Shown: positions 30,751-32,777 of the stretch, piece after piece
Numbering within the stretch: position 1 is the first letter of the stretch
Layout of the letters: each line of letters begins with the position of its first letter
The notes under the pieces: generated by a model
Told to the model about the DNA's origin: nothing
Database searches by the model: none
What the model saw: the letters and a program-made list of their open reading frames with translations, nothing else
NCBI GenBank assembly: GCA_036336795.1
Contig: JAYZFL010000002.1
Coordinates: 1-32,777, forward strand
Length of the DNA: 32,777 nucleotides
Direction of reading: 5' to 3'
DNA from: UBA822 sp036336795
Lineage (GTDB): Bacteria; Gemmatimonadota; Gemmatimonadetes; Longimicrobiales; Gaopeijiaceae
Position numbers and translations under genes: made by a program

Positions 30751-32558
30751 TTCCGGAAGACCAAGTTGACGAAGTCAAAGCAGCTGCAGACATCGTAGCG
30801 ATCGTTGGTGAGGTTGTGCCCCTAAAAAGATCGGGGAAGGATTACAAGGCGTGCTGCCCGTTCCATGACGAGAAGACACCCAGCTTCTTCGTGGTTCCGG
30901 CGAAGGGTTTCTACAACTGCTTCGGCTGTGGCCAATCGGGTAACGTATTATCCTTTGTTATGAAGCATCTCGGCCTCGATTTCGTGGACGCAGTCAAGCA
31001 TGTTGCACAACGTACCGGTATTGAGATACGAGAGGTGAGTGCGCGGAAGGCCGAAGAGAATCCGTTTCGGCATCTTTATGATGCGAACGCGTTTGCACAG
31101 GCATTTTTTCATGGATCGCTTTGGGATCCGACTTCGGGGGAGTCAGCTCGGGTGTATCTCGAAGGACGTGGAATTGATCGTAAAGTGGCGGAACGTTTCG
31201 CTCTTGGTTACGCACCGGACGAGTGGGGAGAGCTCCGTGAAGCTGCGGCCCACCATGGAATCGGTGATCAAACCTTGATTGAGGCGGGCCTCCTTACCAG
31301 GAGTGAAAAGAGCAAGGAACCCTATGATCGCTTCCGTGGACGGATCATCTTTTCCATCGAGAGTCTTTCCGGGAAGGTTGTGGGGTTCGGAGGTCGAGTG
31401 TTCGATTCCGGTCGAGAGGGAAGCCCCAAGTACCTGAACTCGCCCGAGACGCCGATTTACCGCAAAGGCCGAGTTCTTTATGGTCTGAATTGGGCTAAGA
31501 ATGCGATACGACGTGAGGAGATGGCTCTGGTCGTAGAGGGTTATATGGACGTCGTAACACTTGCAACTGCTGGCTTCGAGAACGTTGTGGCAACACTCGG
31601 AACTGCCATGACAACGGATCAGGCGATCTTGTTGAGACGTTATACAAAAAAAATATGTCTCCTGTTTGACAGTGATCCTGCCGGACTCAAGGCCACTTTT
31701 CGCACGGGGGACATCCTCTTGGCTGAGGGCTTACACCCGTCCGTCGTGACATTTCCCTCAGGGGAGGATCCTGACACAATCGTTCGCAAGGAAGGCTCGG
31801 TTGGGCTTCGAGACCACATTGATCAAGCTGTCGATATTCTTGATCGAAAGCTTCAAATTCTTGATGAGCGAGACCACTTTTCGGGTATCGAAGGAACTCG
31901 AAATGCCATCGATCGATTGTTGCCCACAATTCGAGCCGCTCGGGACTCGGCTCTTCGCGATATTTATGTTGCTAAGGTCGCGGAGCGTACGGGGGTTCGA
32001 AGAGAGACATTGGAAGAGGAGTTGGAGAGAGCGGTGCACCGTGTGACCCCTAAAAAGTCGAGGCGTCCTACCGCTCCACAGATAACTACGTCTGCTATTC
32101 CACCGATGGGAGCCGAGCGCGAGTTGCTACTCTTGATGACCAGAGACTCGCAGTTTATCGAAAAAGTAGGTGAGCATCTTTCTCCTGAAGACTTTACCGA
32201 TCTTTCCTACGGGGCTGTTTTCAAGTCCTTGCTTGCTGATCCTAATCCGAATCATGACCATGCCTCTCGGGGCTTGGCCCCGGGAGTCGCAAAGGTCTTT
32301 GAGGGATTGGTGAGTGATTCCAAAGATCAAAAGGAACTCGGACAGCCGGAACGGGTCTTCGAAGAGTCCCTGGGCAGGATTCTCAGCAGTGTGATGCAGG
32401 AAAGACTCGACGGAATGGACCGACTTATAGAGAATACTACGGACGAGGATCGTCATTCGGAGCTCCTTGCTGAGAAGGCTCGCTTGGGGAGCGAAAGAAG
32501 AGGATTGGGTCTCGACTGGTCGGCCGCCGCCCGGAAGACCCTAAAGAGAGATAACTGA
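30747..32558 (+). CDS. dnaG: DNA primase
   Basis: Makes RNA primers for chromosome replication. The 603 residues start at ATG 30747. The CHC2 zinc-binding domain has ligands Cys37, His40, Cys58 and Cys61 (CCPFHDEKTPSFFV, GFYNCFGCGQSGN). The TOPRIM catalytic core includes YGLNWAKNAI, LVVEGYMDVVTLATAGFENVVATLGTA near residues 258-285, and the metal motif FDSDPAGLKA near 307. A C-terminal helicase-interaction domain (about 450-603) follows, less conserved and highly helical. A candidate lipoprotein frame overlaps its start by four bases, so they may be coupled. No rpsU or rpoD is in the window, so only the yqeY part of the usual macromolecular-synthesis cluster is seen. Confidence 0.97.
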   Translation: MIPEDQVDEVKAAADIVAIVGEVVPLKRSGKDYKACCPFHDEKTPSFFVVPAKGFYNCFGCGQSGNVLSFVMKHLGLDFVDAVKHVAQRTGIEIREVSARKAEENPFRHLYDANAFAQAFFHGSLWDPTSGESARVYLEGRGIDRKVAERFALGYAPDEWGELREAAAHHGIGDQTLIEAGLLTRSEKSKEPYDRFRGRIIFSIESLSGKVVGFGGRVFDSGREGSPKYLNSPETPIYRKGRVLYGLNWAKNAIRREEMALVVEGYMDVVTLATAGFENVVATLGTAMTTDQAILLRRYTKKICLLFDSDPAGLKATFRTGDILLAEGLHPSVVTFPSGEDPDTIVRKEGSVGLRDHIDQAVDILDRKLQILDERDHFSGIEGTRNAIDRLLPTIRAARDSALRDIYVAKVAERTGVRRETLEEELERAVHRVTPKKSRRPTAPQITTSAIPPMGAERELLLLMTRDSQFIEKVGEHLSPEDFTDLSYGAVFKSLLADPNPNHDHASRGLAPGVAKVFEGLVSDSKDQKELGQPERVFEESLGRILSSVMQERLDGMDRLIENTTDEDRHSELLAEKARLGSERRGLGLDWSAAARKTLKRDN

Positions 32559-32578
32559 GTTTCAGCCAAGAGTATTAG

Positions 32579-32777
32579 ATGACATCTCAAACACGTGCTT
32601 CACTTAAGGAACTCCAAGAGTTGGACCAAGAGATCGTCCAAGTGCGATCCACCATTCAGAACTTCGAAGTTTTGCTGGAAGAAGTTGATGGTCCCGTGCT
32701 TCGATCGGAGCAGGACGTCAAGGGTCTCCAGAAACGCCTCCAGGAGATCAAGCTGGCAGCGAACAAGAAAGAGCTCG
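32579..32777 (+). CDS. N-terminus of a coiled-coil protein, possibly C4-type zinc-ribbon family (truncated by window end)
   Basis: An open frame from ATG 32579 runs off the window with 66 codons. It begins 20 bases after dnaG; AAGAG lies about six bases upstream. The visible sequence is heptad-rich: LKELQELDQEIVQVRSTIQ, then VLRSEQDVKGLQKRLQEIKL. This pattern, and the position after dnaG, recall the CdsZ/CT398-type proteins, whose C-terminus carries a four-cysteine zinc ribbon. The ribbon would lie beyond the window, so the assignment is only suggested. Coding status is well supported by the open frame. Confidence 0.55.
   Translation, partial: MTSQTRASLKELQELDQEIVQVRSTIQNFEVLLEEVDGPVLRSEQDVKGLQKRLQEIKLAANKKEL

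Noticed and set aside
1..32777. CRISPR arrays, insertion sequences, phage or defence genes, tRNA genes
   Set aside because: No regularly spaced repeats, transposase, integrase, nuclease-defence or cloverleaf-like sequence was recognised; gene content is housekeeping throughout.

Overview
This is a dense chromosomal housekeeping segment from a Gram-negative (diderm) bacterium. Diderm traits include a LolA-type lipoprotein carrier, Lnt, a predicted outer-membrane barrel and a membrane-anchored PpiD/SurA-type foldase. The genetic code looks standard, with GTG and TTG starts. By eye the base composition is in the mid-50s % G+C (not counted). Gene content and order (TPR protein-aroQ-efp-accB-accC-comB-ftsK-lolA-rimO-hemL, and hrcA-dnaJ-prmA-yqeY-dnaG), plus inositol-lipid genes, recall Gemmatimonadota. 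That assignment is inference from memory and was not tested.

Layout. Bases 1-1348 (minus strand) hold the N-terminal part of a PpiD-like chaperone. It diverges from about 30 consecutive plus-strand genes. 1546-5128: TPR-like small protein, aroQ, efp, accB, accC. 5125-11749: comB-like phosphatase, ftsK, lolA, rimO, hemL, joined mostly by 1-4 base overlaps. 11795-15579: an envelope block with a predicted beta-barrel protein, a small membrane-protein frame broken by an in-frame amber codon, a DUF4105/Lnb-type membrane protein, and lnt. 15693-17947: rpmE, prfA, prmC (translation termination). 18048-20389: a YlbF-family protein, a CDP-alcohol phosphatidyltransferase and myo-inositol-1-phosphate synthase (inositol phospholipid synthesis). 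20402-22800: tmk and a C-terminal processing protease. 22900-26858: R. etli-type asparaginase, carboxymuconolactone decarboxylase-like protein, obgE, a possible 33-residue ORF, hemW. 26862-30543: hrcA, dnaJ, prmA, yqeY. 30574-32777: a small putative lipoprotein overlapping dnaG, then the start of a coiled-coil protein cut by the window end.

No gene-free stretch exceeds 300 bases; the longest gaps are 1349-1545 (197) and 3582-3769 (188). I saw no rRNA, tRNA, CRISPR array, insertion sequence, attachment site, replication origin or convincing intrinsic terminator. There is no obvious new defence or mobile system. The points most worth a second look are the Lnb-type gene overlapping lnt, the amber-interrupted small membrane protein beside it, the inositol-lipid pair, and two unlisted small ORFs (25495-25596 and 30574-30750) that overlap neighbouring genes.
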